A DNA stretch of 64,000 nucleotides from contig JAPPCR010000006.1 of NCBI GenBank assembly GCA_028875725.1, positions 499,786-563,785 on the forward strand. The letters run 5' to 3'. Position 1 is the first letter of the stretch, and each line of letters begins with the position of its first letter. Shown here piece after piece: positions 26,203 to 34,496 of this stretch. The notes beneath the pieces are model-generated. The model was not told where the DNA came from. It searched no databases and saw only the letters and a list, made by a program, of their open reading frames with translations. Source of the DNA: Acidobacteriota bacterium (GTDB lineage Bacteria; Acidobacteriota; Thermoanaerobaculia; Multivoradales; Multivoraceae). Position numbers and translations under genes: made by a program.

Positions 26203-27879
26203 CTAAGGGGAGTTGGGCCTGCTGTCCGGCGGGAAGAAGAGAGTCCCCAGCCCCTTCTCCAGTTCCGCGCAGGCCGCGGCTTCGCCCATGTTGCAGGCGG
26301 TGGAGAGGAGGTCCTGGGCCAGGGGGATGTCCTTTGGCACGCCGTGGCCGTGCACGTGGGCGTAGCCGAGCAGGAAGCAGCTCATGCTCTCGCCGTCCTC
26401 GCAGCCGGCGGGGAGCTGTTCGATCGCGTCGGACACGCCGGCGGAGGTCATCGACACGTTGCCGTCGAAGACCGCCTGGATGACGACGTTCTGGCAGCCC
26501 TTTTGGAAGCCGCCGCGACATGCCTGGTCGAAGTAGGAGACGCCCTCCAGCGGATCGAACGGCATGATCTCACCCCGGTTGTAGAGCACTCCCAGCATGT
26601 TGCACTCCTCGCCGCCGCCGTTGTTGCACGTGAGTTCGAGCTTCGTGACCAGGTTCTCGCAGGCGAACCGCTTGCCCTCGTCGCAGGCTTGCTGCCAGTA
26701 CTTGAAGTCGTCGCCCTCGTGCGCGCGGCCGACGAAGTTCGAAGCCAGCATCCAGCCGAAGAGGCCGATCCAGACGGCCATGAAGGCGTAGTTCACCCGC
26801 CGCGGCTTCGTTGCCTGGAGCAACGCCGAGAGGCGGAAGCTCTCCACGCGGCGCGACTTTCCGAGCCGGTCGAGCAGCGGCACGCAGAGGTTGAGCACCG
26901 GGACGAACAGCAGCTTGTCGTAGAAGAGGGGGACATCGACCTGGCGCAGGAACTCGAACAGGCCGAAGACGCTCAAGCCGTAGAGGGCCCCGAACACCGC
27001 GCTGCCCAGCCTGCTGCGGGGCGACGTCGACGGATCAGTGACGAGGAGGTGAAGGCCCAGGAACACCGCGATCGGAATGCTGGCGTCGACGAAGAAGTGG
27101 ACGCCCGTGACGCTCGAGTAGACGAGGTTGGCCACGACCAGGGCGGCCGCCGCGAACAGGGTCACGATCGTCACTGAGAAGAAGAACTGGACGACCAGTC
27201 CGGCCATAAAGATCGCGACGTACATGTGGGGCGCGTTGGCCAGGGTCGTCGCGATCTCGGCGCCCCAGGTGAGGTCCGTCGTCCCGGAGAGGATCAGGCC
27301 GAGCGAGAAGACGGAGAGGGCGAAGCCCGACGGGTTGAAGATGTGCCGCTTGCGGCCGTCCCGGTTCCAGCGGAAGAACTCCTTGCCGAGGATGCCGACG
27401 GCGATCATCGCGAACTGCAGGTAGAACCACTCCTCCTTGAAGCAGAGGAAGAAGTTCGTGCTCAGAATGATCGGAAACTGCCCGAAGCCCAGGTGCCAGG
27501 TCTTTCGTCTCGACCAGCCCACGAGCATGTCGAAGGCGTAGGCGAAGACGATCTGCGCCAGGATGAGCGCTGCCTGGTGCCGCATCTGCTCCCAGTAGAA
27601 GGCCCAGTAGACGTAGATGCAGGTCTGCACGAAGGCCTGCACGTAGTGCGAGGGGATCAGGGAGACCTTCAGTTTCAGCTCGCGCCCGCCCTGGCCTGAG
27701 TCGGCCAGCAACCGGCCCTGCAGAAGAGCGAGCACGCCGCAGGCGCCCCAGAGCGCCCAGGTCAACTCGTTGCTTGCGCGAAACTGCGGATGCAGCGAGA
27801 ACGCAAGCAGCAGGAGAGTGAAGGACGCGGGCAGCCACCAGACGGGCGGCAGCCGCTGAGCTTCCCTGACGTTGGCCAT
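26203..27879 (-). CDS. RnfD/NqrB-like membrane protein fused to Sel1-like repeats
   Basis: A 558-aa protein. Roughly residues 1-330 are about 10 membrane helices resembling the RnfD/NqrB fold: HIFNPSGFALSVFSLGLIL, where family members have an NPSA/NPA loop, and LGLHLLVTDPSTSPRSRLGSAVFGALYG, the typical DPxT..R region near the flavin-proximal helices. After the last helix (residue ~390), a soluble Cys-rich C-terminus carries Sel1-like repeats, for example ACDEGKRFACENL, GECNMLGVLYNRGE, ACRGGFQKGCQN and SCFLLGYAHVHGHGVPKD. No other Rnf or Nqr subunit is in the window. The ATG at 27879 follows AGAGGT; an upstream start at 28101 would add unrelated sequence. Confidence 0.75.
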   Translation of the reverse strand: MANVREAQRLPPVWWLPASFTLLLLAFSLHPQFRASNELTWALWGACGVLALLQGRLLADSGQGGRELKLKVSLIPSHYVQAFVQTCIYVYWAFYWEQMRHQAALILAQIVFAYAFDMLVGWSRRKTWHLGFGQFPIILSTNFFLCFKEEWFYLQFAMIAVGILGKEFFRWNRDGRKRHIFNPSGFALSVFSLGLILSGTTDLTWGAEIATTLANAPHMYVAIFMAGLVVQFFFSVTIVTLFAAAALVVANLVYSSVTGVHFFVDASIPIAVFLGLHLLVTDPSTSPRSRLGSAVFGALYGLSVFGLFEFLRQVDVPLFYDKLLFVPVLNLCVPLLDRLGKSRRVESFRLSALLQATKPRRVNYAFMAVWIGLFGWMLASNFVGRAHEGDDFKYWQQACDEGKRFACENLVTKLELTCNNGGGEECNMLGVLYNRGEIMPFDPLEGVSYFDQACRGGFQKGCQNVVIQAVFDGNVSMTSAGVSDAIEQLPAGCEDGESMSCFLLGYAHVHGHGVPKDIPLAQDLLSTACNMGEAAACAELEKGLGTLFFPPDSRPNSP

Positions 27880-27950
27880 TCGGGACCTCTTTCCCTTTGA
27901 CACTATAGTCACGACCGGACCTCCGGCCTGGGTGTGTCCGAAGGAGAACG

Positions 27951-28517
27951 ATGCGATCGAAGGCGAGACTGCGCCGGCGTCGTCCATGGGCCCGAAGCAT
28001 GGCCCTCCTGCTGGTGGTGCTCGTGGCCGGCGCGTTTCTGGCAAGCCGCCTGGTCCGCGACAGCTCCGCGGAGGCGGCTCTCGACGACGCCCTCGTGACA
28101 AGCCGGATCCCTGGCCGAACCGAAGAAACGAGACGGCGCTTTGAACGCCTGATCGAGGACTATCGCGGCAGCCGGGCGGCGTGGGCCGCGCACGGTTACC
28201 TGGCTGCGCTGGAAGCTGCGAGCCACCGGGTGGCGGAAGCCCGTGCGCTTTGGGAGAGGCTGGCCGAAGGCGGCCCGGGCGATCTGGCGGCGGACGCCGA
28301 GATGAGCCTGATCCACCTGGATCGCGAGGAGGGTCGACTCGAGGACCTGGCGGACAGGCTGGAGAACCTGATCGAGGACGGAGACAGCAGCCTGCCGGAG
28401 GATGTCCTCCTGTTCGAGCTTGCCCAGACGCTCGAGCAACTCGGGCGGCACGAGGAGGCTCGCCGGATCAAGCGCTTCGAAGAGGTGGTCCCCGAGCGAC
28501 CTCGGGTTCAGCGCTGA
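27951..28517 (+). CDS. Membrane-anchored TPR-like protein
   Basis: A 188-aa protein with an Arg-rich N-terminus (KARLRRRRPWARS), one membrane helix (MALLLVVLVAGAFLASRLV) and a helical domain of TPR-like pairs (AAWAAHGYLAALEAASHRVAEARALWERL and LLFELAQTLEQLGRHEEARRI). The topology (N-in, helical domain outside) resembles YfgM-type periplasmic chaperone partners, but the match is weak. It is divergent from the RnfD-like gene (71 nt between starts), with an ACTATAGT box between them. It may belong functionally with that membrane protein. Confidence 0.6.
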   Translation: MRSKARLRRRRPWARSMALLLVVLVAGAFLASRLVRDSSAEAALDDALVTSRIPGRTEETRRRFERLIEDYRGSRAAWAAHGYLAALEAASHRVAEARALWERLAEGGPGDLAADAEMSLIHLDREEGRLEDLADRLENLIEDGDSSLPEDVLLFELAQTLEQLGRHEEARRIKRFEEVVPERPRVQR

Positions 28518-28539
28518 TGCGTGAGGAGCGCGGGCGGGA

Positions 28540-30279
28540 CTAGGCGACGGCGCCAGGTGACGCGACCTTGGGATCGTTGACGCCCATGCCGTCGAGAAGC
28601 TCGTGGAAGCGCGACTCCGAACGGAGCTCGTCGAACGCCGGATGGACCTTCGCCCACATGGCCACTCCGCGCTTGACCCTGATCGCTTCTTCCAGCCAGC
28701 GCAAGGCCGCGTCTTTTTCGCCGAGCCAGGCGTGCAGTATGGCCAGCGAGTCGTAGTGAGCATCCTCGTTGCGGGCCCGCTTCAGCAATCGGGCCGTGCT
28801 CCAGCGGAGCACTCCCCGCTCGCCTTCCTTCTCGAGGATTCTCCCGATCGTTTCGGCGTCGTTCGGACGACCGGCGTTTCGCAGGTGGACCTGTCGCTCG
28901 CGGACCGCCTCGTCCGGGCGGTCCATGGCGCTGTAGCAGGCAGCGGCCAGTGATCGCGTCGCCGGGTACGTGCTGTCGATGGCGAGCGTCCGGCGCGCCT
29001 CGGAGAGCGCCTCCTCGTAGCGACGCGACAGGTAGTAGACGAAGCACAGGCTTCGGCCCAGCATCGGCGCGAGCGGATCCAGGTGCGTGGCGGTCTTCAG
29101 CTCCTGCTCCGCTTCCTCCAGGCGGCCGACCGGTGCCAGGAAGTATTGCCCGTAGGAGAACCGGGCGTTGGGGTTCCCGGGATCGAGTCGCAGCGCGCGC
29201 AGGTAGGCGCGCTGCGCCGCGGGCCAGTCCCACTGCAGGGCGGCCCGCAGGAGGCCGCAGGCCCGGTACGCGGTGGCGGTCGTGTCGCTCAGTGCCAGCG
29301 CCGTTTGCACCGCTTCTTCCGCTCTTGACGCCGCTTCGCCGACGCGCAGGAAGCCGTCGACCGCGAGCGTTCCGTAGCACAGAGCGAGGACGGCATGACC
29401 TTGCGCGAAGTCCGGCTGCATTTCGAGCGCCCGGTCCAGCAGTTCGATGGCCTGCTTGACCCGATCGCCCTTCTGTGTGCCGAGGTGATAGCGGGCCTCC
29501 AGGTAGAGCTGGTACACCTCCTGGCTCTGCGTCGGACGCTTGACGATCGGGCCGGGATGCGGCGCCAGGAGCTTCCTTCGCAGACGGTTGACGATTGCCC
29601 GCGCGATGTCCTCCTGGATCTCGAAGACGTCTCCGAGTTCCCGGTCGTAGCGCTCGGACCAGAGTTGGGTGCCGTCCGACGTACGGATCAGGTGCGCCGA
29701 GATCCGGAGGCGCTCGCCCGCTTTTCGCACACTGCCTTCCAGGATGGCCGAGACGCCCAGTTTTTCGCCGACCTCCGGGCTGCTCAGGTCTCTCAGCCGG
29801 CGATCGAAGGAGGAGGTTCTACCGACGACCCGCAAGCCGTCGACGCTCGCCAGGGCATCGATGAGTTCCTCCGCCACCCCATCGCAGAAGAACTGCTGTT
29901 CGGGATCCGGGCTCAGGTTGAAGAAGGGCCGGACCGCGACGGACCCCTCCAGAGGAGCTTCCACCGGCGCAATGAAACGGTAACCGCGACCCGGAAGCGT
30001 GACGACGTACTGCGCCTTGTCGTTCTTTCCCAGGCTCTTGCGCAGTACCGAGAGGTTGTGTGTGAGGTTGCTCTCATCGACCGCGGTGTCCGGCCAGACC
30101 ATCGCCATCAACTCCTCCTTGTGGAGGAGGCGGCCGTGGTTCTCGACCAGCGCTCTCAGGGTGTCGAAGACCTTCGGCCGGAGGGGAACCAGCTTCCCCT
30201 CGCGGAGCAGGCGGCGCTGCCCGAGGTCGAGCAGGTACGGGCCGAAGAGGTAGGTGCGACGATCTGGAGGAAAAGACAC
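28540..30279 (-). CDS. ToxR/CadC-like winged-helix regulator with TolB-like and TPR domains
   Basis: A 579-aa cytoplasmic regulator. Residues ~8-103 are an OmpR/ToxR-type winged helix: FGPYLLDLGQRRLLREG, LRPKVFDTLRALVENHGRLL, HKEELMAMVWPDTAVDESNLTHNLSVLRKSLG and PGRGYRFIA. Residues ~110-240 form the TolB-N/adenylate-cyclase-associated module (PFFNLSPDPEQQFFCDGVAEELIDALA, VSAILEGSVRKAGERLRISAHLI, WSERYDRELGDVFEIQEDIARAI). The rest is TPR repeats to the end. No receiver domain is present, so it is not a standard response regulator. It lies 88 nt downstream of the amine dehydrogenase operon on the same strand and may control it; that is inference. Confidence 0.88.
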   Translation of the reverse strand: MSFPPDRRTYLFGPYLLDLGQRRLLREGKLVPLRPKVFDTLRALVENHGRLLHKEELMAMVWPDTAVDESNLTHNLSVLRKSLGKNDKAQYVVTLPGRGYRFIAPVEAPLEGSVAVRPFFNLSPDPEQQFFCDGVAEELIDALASVDGLRVVGRTSSFDRRLRDLSSPEVGEKLGVSAILEGSVRKAGERLRISAHLIRTSDGTQLWSERYDRELGDVFEIQEDIARAIVNRLRRKLLAPHPGPIVKRPTQSQEVYQLYLEARYHLGTQKGDRVKQAIELLDRALEMQPDFAQGHAVLALCYGTLAVDGFLRVGEAASRAEEAVQTALALSDTTATAYRACGLLRAALQWDWPAAQRAYLRALRLDPGNPNARFSYGQYFLAPVGRLEEAEQELKTATHLDPLAPMLGRSLCFVYYLSRRYEEALSEARRTLAIDSTYPATRSLAAACYSAMDRPDEAVRERQVHLRNAGRPNDAETIGRILEKEGERGVLRWSTARLLKRARNEDAHYDSLAILHAWLGEKDAALRWLEEAIRVKRGVAMWAKVHPAFDELRSESRFHELLDGMGVNDPKVASPGAVA

Positions 30280-30367
30280 GGCCGGTAAAGGAGTCGGCAG
30301 AGCCTAGCAGCGCGGCCGACGGCTTCGGCCGGTCGCGGTGTCCTGACGAGTGAGCCGCCGGGCGGCT

Positions 30368-30838
30368 CTAGTCGTCCTGAGGTTGCTCGGAAAGCTCGGC
30401 GATGATCCGTCGCCGCACCTCGGTCGGGTTGGTGACGGGCTGGCTGCGCAGCCGTCCGACCTCCGCGGCCTCGTAGGGCTTCAGGTCCTTCGCGTTCTCG
30501 GGATCGAAGCGGCGGACGATCCAGGTCATCAACCGGGCCAGGGCCTCGTCGTCGATCAGAGCCTGGGAGGCGCCGGGCACCTGGACCAGATAGTCCCGCC
30601 ATTCGGGGCTGGCGATGTACTTGCCCACCTCGCCGGGCAGGGGAGGGACCGTGCCCTCCACGCCGGCCCCGTCGGCCATGTGGCAGCCCTGGCAGTGCAG
30701 CATGTAGTCGAGGTGGGCGAGACGGTAGATGTCCGCGTCGTCCGCCTCGGCCCCGGCGACGGCCGCGCTCGCGCACACGACGAGGATCGTGAGCAGAACG
30801 AGAGGGCGATGCAGGTCGCGCTGTACCTCGGAATGCAC
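30368..30838 (-). CDS. Monohaem cytochrome c of the amine dehydrogenase operon
   Basis: A 156-aa exported c-type cytochrome. It has a signal peptide (PLVLLTILVVCASAAVAGA) and one haem motif, CQGCH (in YMLHCQGCHMADGAGVEG). The distal region is YIASPEWRDYLVQVPGASQALIDDEALARLMTWIV. It starts with a GTG at 30838, 13 nt after the light-chain gene, and is the last gene of the operon. Its position matches orf-2 of the aromatic amine dehydrogenase cluster, which encodes a periplasmic monohaem cytochrome. It may accept electrons from the TTQ enzyme; that role is inferred. Confidence 0.85.
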   Translation of the reverse strand: MHSEVQRDLHRPLVLLTILVVCASAAVAGAEADDADIYRLAHLDYMLHCQGCHMADGAGVEGTVPPLPGEVGKYIASPEWRDYLVQVPGASQALIDDEALARLMTWIVRRFDPENAKDLKPYEAAEVGRLRSQPVTNPTEVRRRIIAELSEQPQDD

Positions 30839-30851
30839 GGGTGGTGGAGTC

Positions 30852-31370
30852 CTACTCGGCGACCGAGAGTATCCGCGACATCGTGCAGTGGTAGCCGAAG
30901 GGCGCGCCGCCGTTGCCGCACCACAGCACCGAGTTCGAACGCTGGGGGTGATAGCGCATCGTGTCGCCTTCGTTCGTGTTGCAGTAGCAGCGCTGGCAGG
31001 GGAAGGCGCCGCAGCAGTCGTGGTAGGCGACGACGTAGCTCTTGCCGTCCGCCGGATTCAGGCAGGTGCCGGTCCAGGTGATGGGCGCGGCTTTGGACCC
31101 TGGCGGACAGGAACTCGTCGAACCGCCGCAGCATCCGCAGAGCCAGCCGTCGACCGAGCAGTACGCCCAGTAGTCGCACTGCATGGGATCCTGCATGGGT
31201 TCGGCAGCGTCGTCCCCGGCTTCCTGCGCGAACGTCCGGTCCACCGGCAGCAGCGGCAACAGAACGCCGCCGGCGATGGCGCTACCGATGGAGCCCAGCA
31301 CCGATCGCCGGGAGGTCTTGTCGGCCAGACGAGTGGCCGCGCGAACCGAGATGTTGTCGAACCAGTTCAT
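30852..31370 (-). CDS. mauA: TTQ-dependent amine dehydrogenase light chain (MauA/AauA)
   Basis: A 172-aa small subunit of a methylamine/aromatic amine dehydrogenase, which oxidises primary amines to aldehyde plus ammonia in the periplasm. The Tat signal is SRRSVLGSIG. Against the Paracoccus light chain as I remember it, the key residues keep a constant offset. The tryptophans that form tryptophan tryptophylquinone are Trp99 (PITWTGTC) and Trp150 (SVLWCG). The catalytic Asp is Asp118 (AYHDCCG), and Asp74 (CSVDGWLC) is also kept. Fourteen cysteines are present, two more than the twelve I recall. The ATG at 31370 follows TGAGGT. A GTG at 31382 overlapping the mauD stop is possible. It is the fifth gene of the operon. 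Confidence 0.95.
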   Translation of the reverse strand: MNWFDNISVRAATRLADKTSRRSVLGSIGSAIAGGVLLPLLPVDRTFAQEAGDDAAEPMQDPMQCDYWAYCSVDGWLCGCCGGSTSSCPPGSKAAPITWTGTCLNPADGKSYVVAYHDCCGAFPCQRCYCNTNEGDTMRYHPQRSNSVLWCGNGGAPFGYHCTMSRILSVAE

Positions 31371-31378
31371 GGCAAACC

Positions 31379-32017
31379 TCACGATGGTTGTTGTGAACCC
31401 TCCGCGATGAGCACCCGGCCTTCTTCCTGGTGCTCGAGAAACTCCTGTATCGAACTGACGCCCAGCCTCTTCGCCTCGAACAGGCTCTCCACGTGCTCCC
31501 GGCTGTTCGTGAGCCCCTGAGCCGCGACGATCCCGTTCTCGTCGAGCAGGACGCCATACGGGAGCTTGCCGATCTCATAGGTCATGCCGAGTTCCGGCGA
31601 GAGCACGTAGGCGAAGTCGTCGAGCCGGCTCCTGGTTCGAAACTCGGCGTGCTGCGCCGGGTCGCCGTCGCTCGCGAAGACGAGTCGCAGCCAGTCCGAC
31701 TCTTTCCGGGCGATGGATCGGAGGGCCGGAAGGAGCTGCGCACACACCGGACACTTGGGTGTCAGGAACGTGATCAACGTGCTCTTGCCATCCGGATCGG
31801 GAGCGCCCAGGACGATCGCTTCGCCGTCCAGGGCGTCGAGCCGGAACTCCGGCGACTTCTCGCCGACGCGCACCGTCTTGCTCAGCGCCAACGCGCCGAC
31901 GGGGCCGATCCGCTGGTGGATCACGCCGACCTGACGGGCGAGCGCGAAACTCACCACCGCCAGACAGAGAATCGCGACTCCCATGATCGCGAACAGGATG
32001 CCGACGGAGGTCGTCAA
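31379..32017 (-). CDS. mauD: Amine dehydrogenase maturation protein MauD (membrane-anchored thioredoxin-like)
   Basis: A 212-aa protein with one N-terminal helix (VGILFAIMGVAILCLAVVSFALA) and a periplasmic thioredoxin-like domain. The redox motif is Cys89-Pro-Val-Cys92 in FLTPKCPVCAQLLPAL. MauD is needed to form the light chain's many disulfides. The start is a TTG at 32017 overlapping the mauE stop (TTGA). It ends 8 nt before the light-chain ATG. Confidence 0.92.
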   Translation of the reverse strand: MTTSVGILFAIMGVAILCLAVVSFALARQVGVIHQRIGPVGALALSKTVRVGEKSPEFRLDALDGEAIVLGAPDPDGKSTLITFLTPKCPVCAQLLPALRSIARKESDWLRLVFASDGDPAQHAEFRTRSRLDDFAYVLSPELGMTYEIGKLPYGVLLDENGIVAAQGLTNSREHVESLFEAKRLGVSSIQEFLEHQEEGRVLIAEGSQQPS

Positions 32018-32574
32018 GACGTCCCTTCCCGGAGCAAACCGTGGTTCGCGATGAGCACGTCCGCAGTAGCGTACATGGCGATGGCGAACAGGCCGAGCGA
32101 GAAGGCGCCGGCATGGTCGGCGAACTCGAGGGGTCGCGCGGCAGCCTGCGGGACCAGCAGCAGGGCCACGGCGATCAGCACGAGATTCCTCAGCACCAGG
32201 GCCCATCCCGCTGGCTGCCCGGCCGTCCCGGCCCAGGAGCAGCCGCAGTCCTCGGGTGCGATGCCGCGCGCGATGCTCACGGACATGCCGAGCGCGTACA
32301 CGCCGAGCAGCGCGGCAACCAGACCCGCAGCCGCCGCTCCCGAGGGATAGGTCGCACAAAGCCCGGCGGCGACGAACTCCGCGGCGATCAGGACCGCGGT
32401 CACGAACGCGGCGAGCACGGGCGAACGGGGCAAGCCGAAGCCCTGCAGGTAGCGGGACGTGATCGCCGCGGTCGTCCGCAGGTCGCGCAGCTTGTGCACG
32501 GCGGTGCCGAGGAACAGCAGCGTGAGCAGAACTCGCGCGGCGATCTGGACGACCGGGTCGATCCCGAGGCTCAT
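32014..32574 (-). CDS. mauE: Amine dehydrogenase maturation protein MauE (DoxX-like membrane protein)
   Basis: A 186-aa polytopic protein of the MauE/DoxX group with about five helices. The first helix includes RVLLTLLFLGTAVHKLRD, a typical MauE/DoxX start. A conserved cysteine pair lies in PEDCGCSWAG, consistent with passing reducing or oxidising equivalents to MauD. MauE and MauD together process the light chain. It lies 7 nt after the heavy-chain stop and overlaps mauD by 4 nt. Confidence 0.88.
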   Translation of the reverse strand: MSLGIDPVVQIAARVLLTLLFLGTAVHKLRDLRTTAAITSRYLQGFGLPRSPVLAAFVTAVLIAAEFVAAGLCATYPSGAAAAGLVAALLGVYALGMSVSIARGIAPEDCGCSWAGTAGQPAGWALVLRNLVLIAVALLLVPQAAARPLEFADHAGAFSLGLFAIAMYATADVLIANHGLLREGTS

Positions 32575-32581
32575 GGATGAG

Positions 32582-33763
32582 TCAGTCCCAGGGTTGCATC
32601 ATGACGAGGACGCCCCTGACCTCCACGTCGGGGTTCAGGGTGCGCGTCACCTCGCCCGTGTTCGCGTCGTAGATGTCGACGTGGCTGTAGGTCGACGCGT
32701 AGAGGAGCGGCGCGTCGTCCTGGCTCACCGCGACCGCGGCCGCGGCCTTGTCCATCTTGTAGCGCGCCAGTCGTTCACGGCTCTCGATGTCGAACACCCA
32801 GGTTTCGAAGCCGAAGCCGCGGTGGAAGTCGTAGCCGCCGGGCTTGCGCTCGAGATCCGGGACGACGGACATCAGCAGGAAGATGCGGCCGGAGGCTTCG
32901 TGGATCGCCATGTGCTGGTTCGGCGCGGCGGGCACCCAGACGCCCGCTTCGTCCTCGTCGCGGAACGTCCAGGGTTCCTGGAAGCTGATCCCGCCGCCGC
33001 TCGTGTCGACGGCGTGCATCACGCCGCGCACCGAGGCGAAGTACCAGACGTCCCCCGATCTCGCGCCAGTGGGGTGCAGGGGGTCCCCCTCTGCGTCGAA
33101 GAAGCCGGGGTGGGTTTCTCTTCCGCTCTCTGCGCCGTTCTCGTCCAGGTCGACGGTCAGCACGGATCCGTCGCCGCACAGCGAGAGGAACCGGCGCGGG
33201 CCGGCCGCCATCGTGTGTGCGCAGCCGCCCGTCTCGATCTCGCCGACGTACTTCCGCTCCTGCAGGTCGACGACTCCGAAGCTGAGGGCGGGCGTGAAGA
33301 ACGACTGGATGAGGAAGCGATCGTTGTCCGTCAGGGTCGTCAGGTTGGCGCTCGCCAGCCCCCGCATCGCCTTGGGCGGGTCGATCGGGATCTCGCCCTT
33401 GATCTCGAGCGTGTTGGCATCGAAGATCTCGACCACCTCGACGAGGTCGCCGTGGTAGCCGCGCGACATGTAGACGGCATGGTTGTAGATCTCCTCGCCC
33501 GAGCCGGGGATCTGGGGCAGGATGCCCTGGTAGCCGAGTTCGATCGTGCCGAGAAGGGTGCCGCTGTCGGCATCGATGAGATCCGCGTGCGCGTAGTTCG
33601 CGAAGGATGCGATCCAGACCCAGTGCGCTCCGTCCGGTTTCTCTGGAAGGGTCGCGGTGGTCAGCGGTTCCGGAAGGGAGGCCGGATCGATCTGTGCCGA
33701 AGATGGGTTTCCGGCCAGTCCGGTCGAGACGACGAGCGCCAGCGCGAAGAACGTCCTCTTCAT
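32582..33763 (-). CDS. mauB: TTQ-dependent amine dehydrogenase heavy chain (MauB/AauB)
   Basis: A 393-aa large subunit, a seven-bladed beta-propeller that holds the TTQ light chain. It has a signal peptide (FFALALVVSTGLAGNPSSA) and characteristic blades (HWVWIASFANYAHADLIDADSG, GGCAHTMAAGPRRFLSLCGDGS, HMAIHEASGRIFLLMSV, HRGFGFETWVFDIESRERLARY). The ATG at 33763 follows AAGGAG at 7 nt; the upstream orf1 stop TAG is embedded in that same ribosome binding site. The substrate (methylamine or arylalkylamine) cannot be read from the sequence, but the gene order suggests the aromatic amine type. Confidence 0.93.
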   Translation of the reverse strand: MKRTFFALALVVSTGLAGNPSSAQIDPASLPEPLTTATLPEKPDGAHWVWIASFANYAHADLIDADSGTLLGTIELGYQGILPQIPGSGEEIYNHAVYMSRGYHGDLVEVVEIFDANTLEIKGEIPIDPPKAMRGLASANLTTLTDNDRFLIQSFFTPALSFGVVDLQERKYVGEIETGGCAHTMAAGPRRFLSLCGDGSVLTVDLDENGAESGRETHPGFFDAEGDPLHPTGARSGDVWYFASVRGVMHAVDTSGGGISFQEPWTFRDEDEAGVWVPAAPNQHMAIHEASGRIFLLMSVVPDLERKPGGYDFHRGFGFETWVFDIESRERLARYKMDKAAAAVAVSQDDAPLLYASTYSHVDIYDANTGEVTRTLNPDVEVRGVLVMMQPWD

Positions 33764-33765
33764 AC

Positions 33766-34284
33766 CTACTCCTTTCGGGTCCAGAACAGCTCGTACTCGG
33801 TTTCCCACGTGTCGCCGCCGTCGGTGGAGAGCACGGAGAGTTCGCGGAGGCGGCCGTCGGGCAGCGTGAAGAAGCTGAAGCGGCCGATCGTTCCTTCGTC
33901 CAGGTCAGCCGTCTCGAAGCGGAACTCGTCGTCCATCATGTTCCCGTTCTCGAACCGCATCCTCTGGCCGCCCGGCTTGCCGGAAGCGGAGAGGTAGCTC
34001 CAGTTGTCCCGCGTGTCGCTGTAGACCAGTACGCAGAAGAAGTCCCGTATGCCCTCCATGCGGGTCATCCACTCTTCGACGAGATAGCAACCCTCCGGCC
34101 CCAGCTCCCAGACGACCTCGGCCATCAGTGCGCCGTCGCCGGTGTGGACTTCCCACTCGCCTACCAGGTGGTGAGCGGCCTTGCAGGCTGGATTCGCCGC
34201 CTCCTGGGAGTCGGCGGCCGCGGCCGGGGTGGCAAGGAGCGTGACCGTTGCGGCTCCGCATGCGAGTAGTCGCGTGAGACCCAT
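33766..34284 (-). CDS. Secreted protein, first gene of the amine dehydrogenase operon (orf1)
   Basis: A 172-aa exported protein: signal peptide (MGLTRLLACGAATVTLLATPAAA), then a beta-rich domain (HHLVGEWEVHTGDGALMAEVVWELG, GCYLVEEWMTRMEGIRDFF, SDTRDNWSYLSASGKPGGQRMRFE) resembling DUF1579/lipocalin-like domains. The ATG at 34284 is preceded by GGAGGACGAC. It ends 2 nt before the heavy-chain start, so it is translationally coupled. An unknown orf-1 at the same position is known in the Alcaligenes aau cluster; I cannot say whether the two are homologous. Confidence 0.7.
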   Translation of the reverse strand: MGLTRLLACGAATVTLLATPAAAADSQEAANPACKAAHHLVGEWEVHTGDGALMAEVVWELGPEGCYLVEEWMTRMEGIRDFFCVLVYSDTRDNWSYLSASGKPGGQRMRFENGNMMDDEFRFETADLDEGTIGRFSFFTLPDGRLRELSVLSTDGGDTWETEYELFWTRKE

Positions 34285-34405
34285 GTCGTCCTCCTCCCGA
34301 AGGCGCGTTCCGACGGTGCCGGTGACCACCTTCTCGACTGTGTTCAGGTCGAATCACTGTGACGGAGAAGGTGCTGCAAGTCAAGGCAGATACGAGCATT
34401 TCAGG

Positions 34406-34438
34406 TTCGCTCAGATTCGCTAAGAAAAGTTCCTTGAC
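34406..34438 (+). promoter_or_regulatory. Promoter-proximal direct-repeat element, copy 2 (amine dehydrogenase/TonB-receptor intergenic region)
   Basis: TTCGCT at 34406 and 34416 (10-nt period) is followed by AAGAAAAG and CCTTGAC. TTGACT at 34434-34439 is the -35 candidate, with a weak TAAACC -10 at 34456. It matches copy 1 at 29 of 33 positions. AGTCAAGG (34379-34386) and CCTTGACT (34432-34439) also form an 8-bp inverted repeat across it. It points at the TonB receptor gene, whose ATG is 59 nt away, and lies 122 nt from the divergent orf1 start, so it could act on both. Confidence 0.65.
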
Positions 34439-34496
34439 TCGGGTGGGGAAGGCCGTAAACCTTACGGTGTTTGAAACTGCGCCAAGGGAGGTCCGT

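Noticed and set aside
30280..34284. Methylamine-type cluster including amicyanin and MauG
   Set aside because: No small copper protein and no di-haem peroxidase was found near the heavy and light chains. The only haem protein in the operon has one CxxCH, so the full mau set is not present here.
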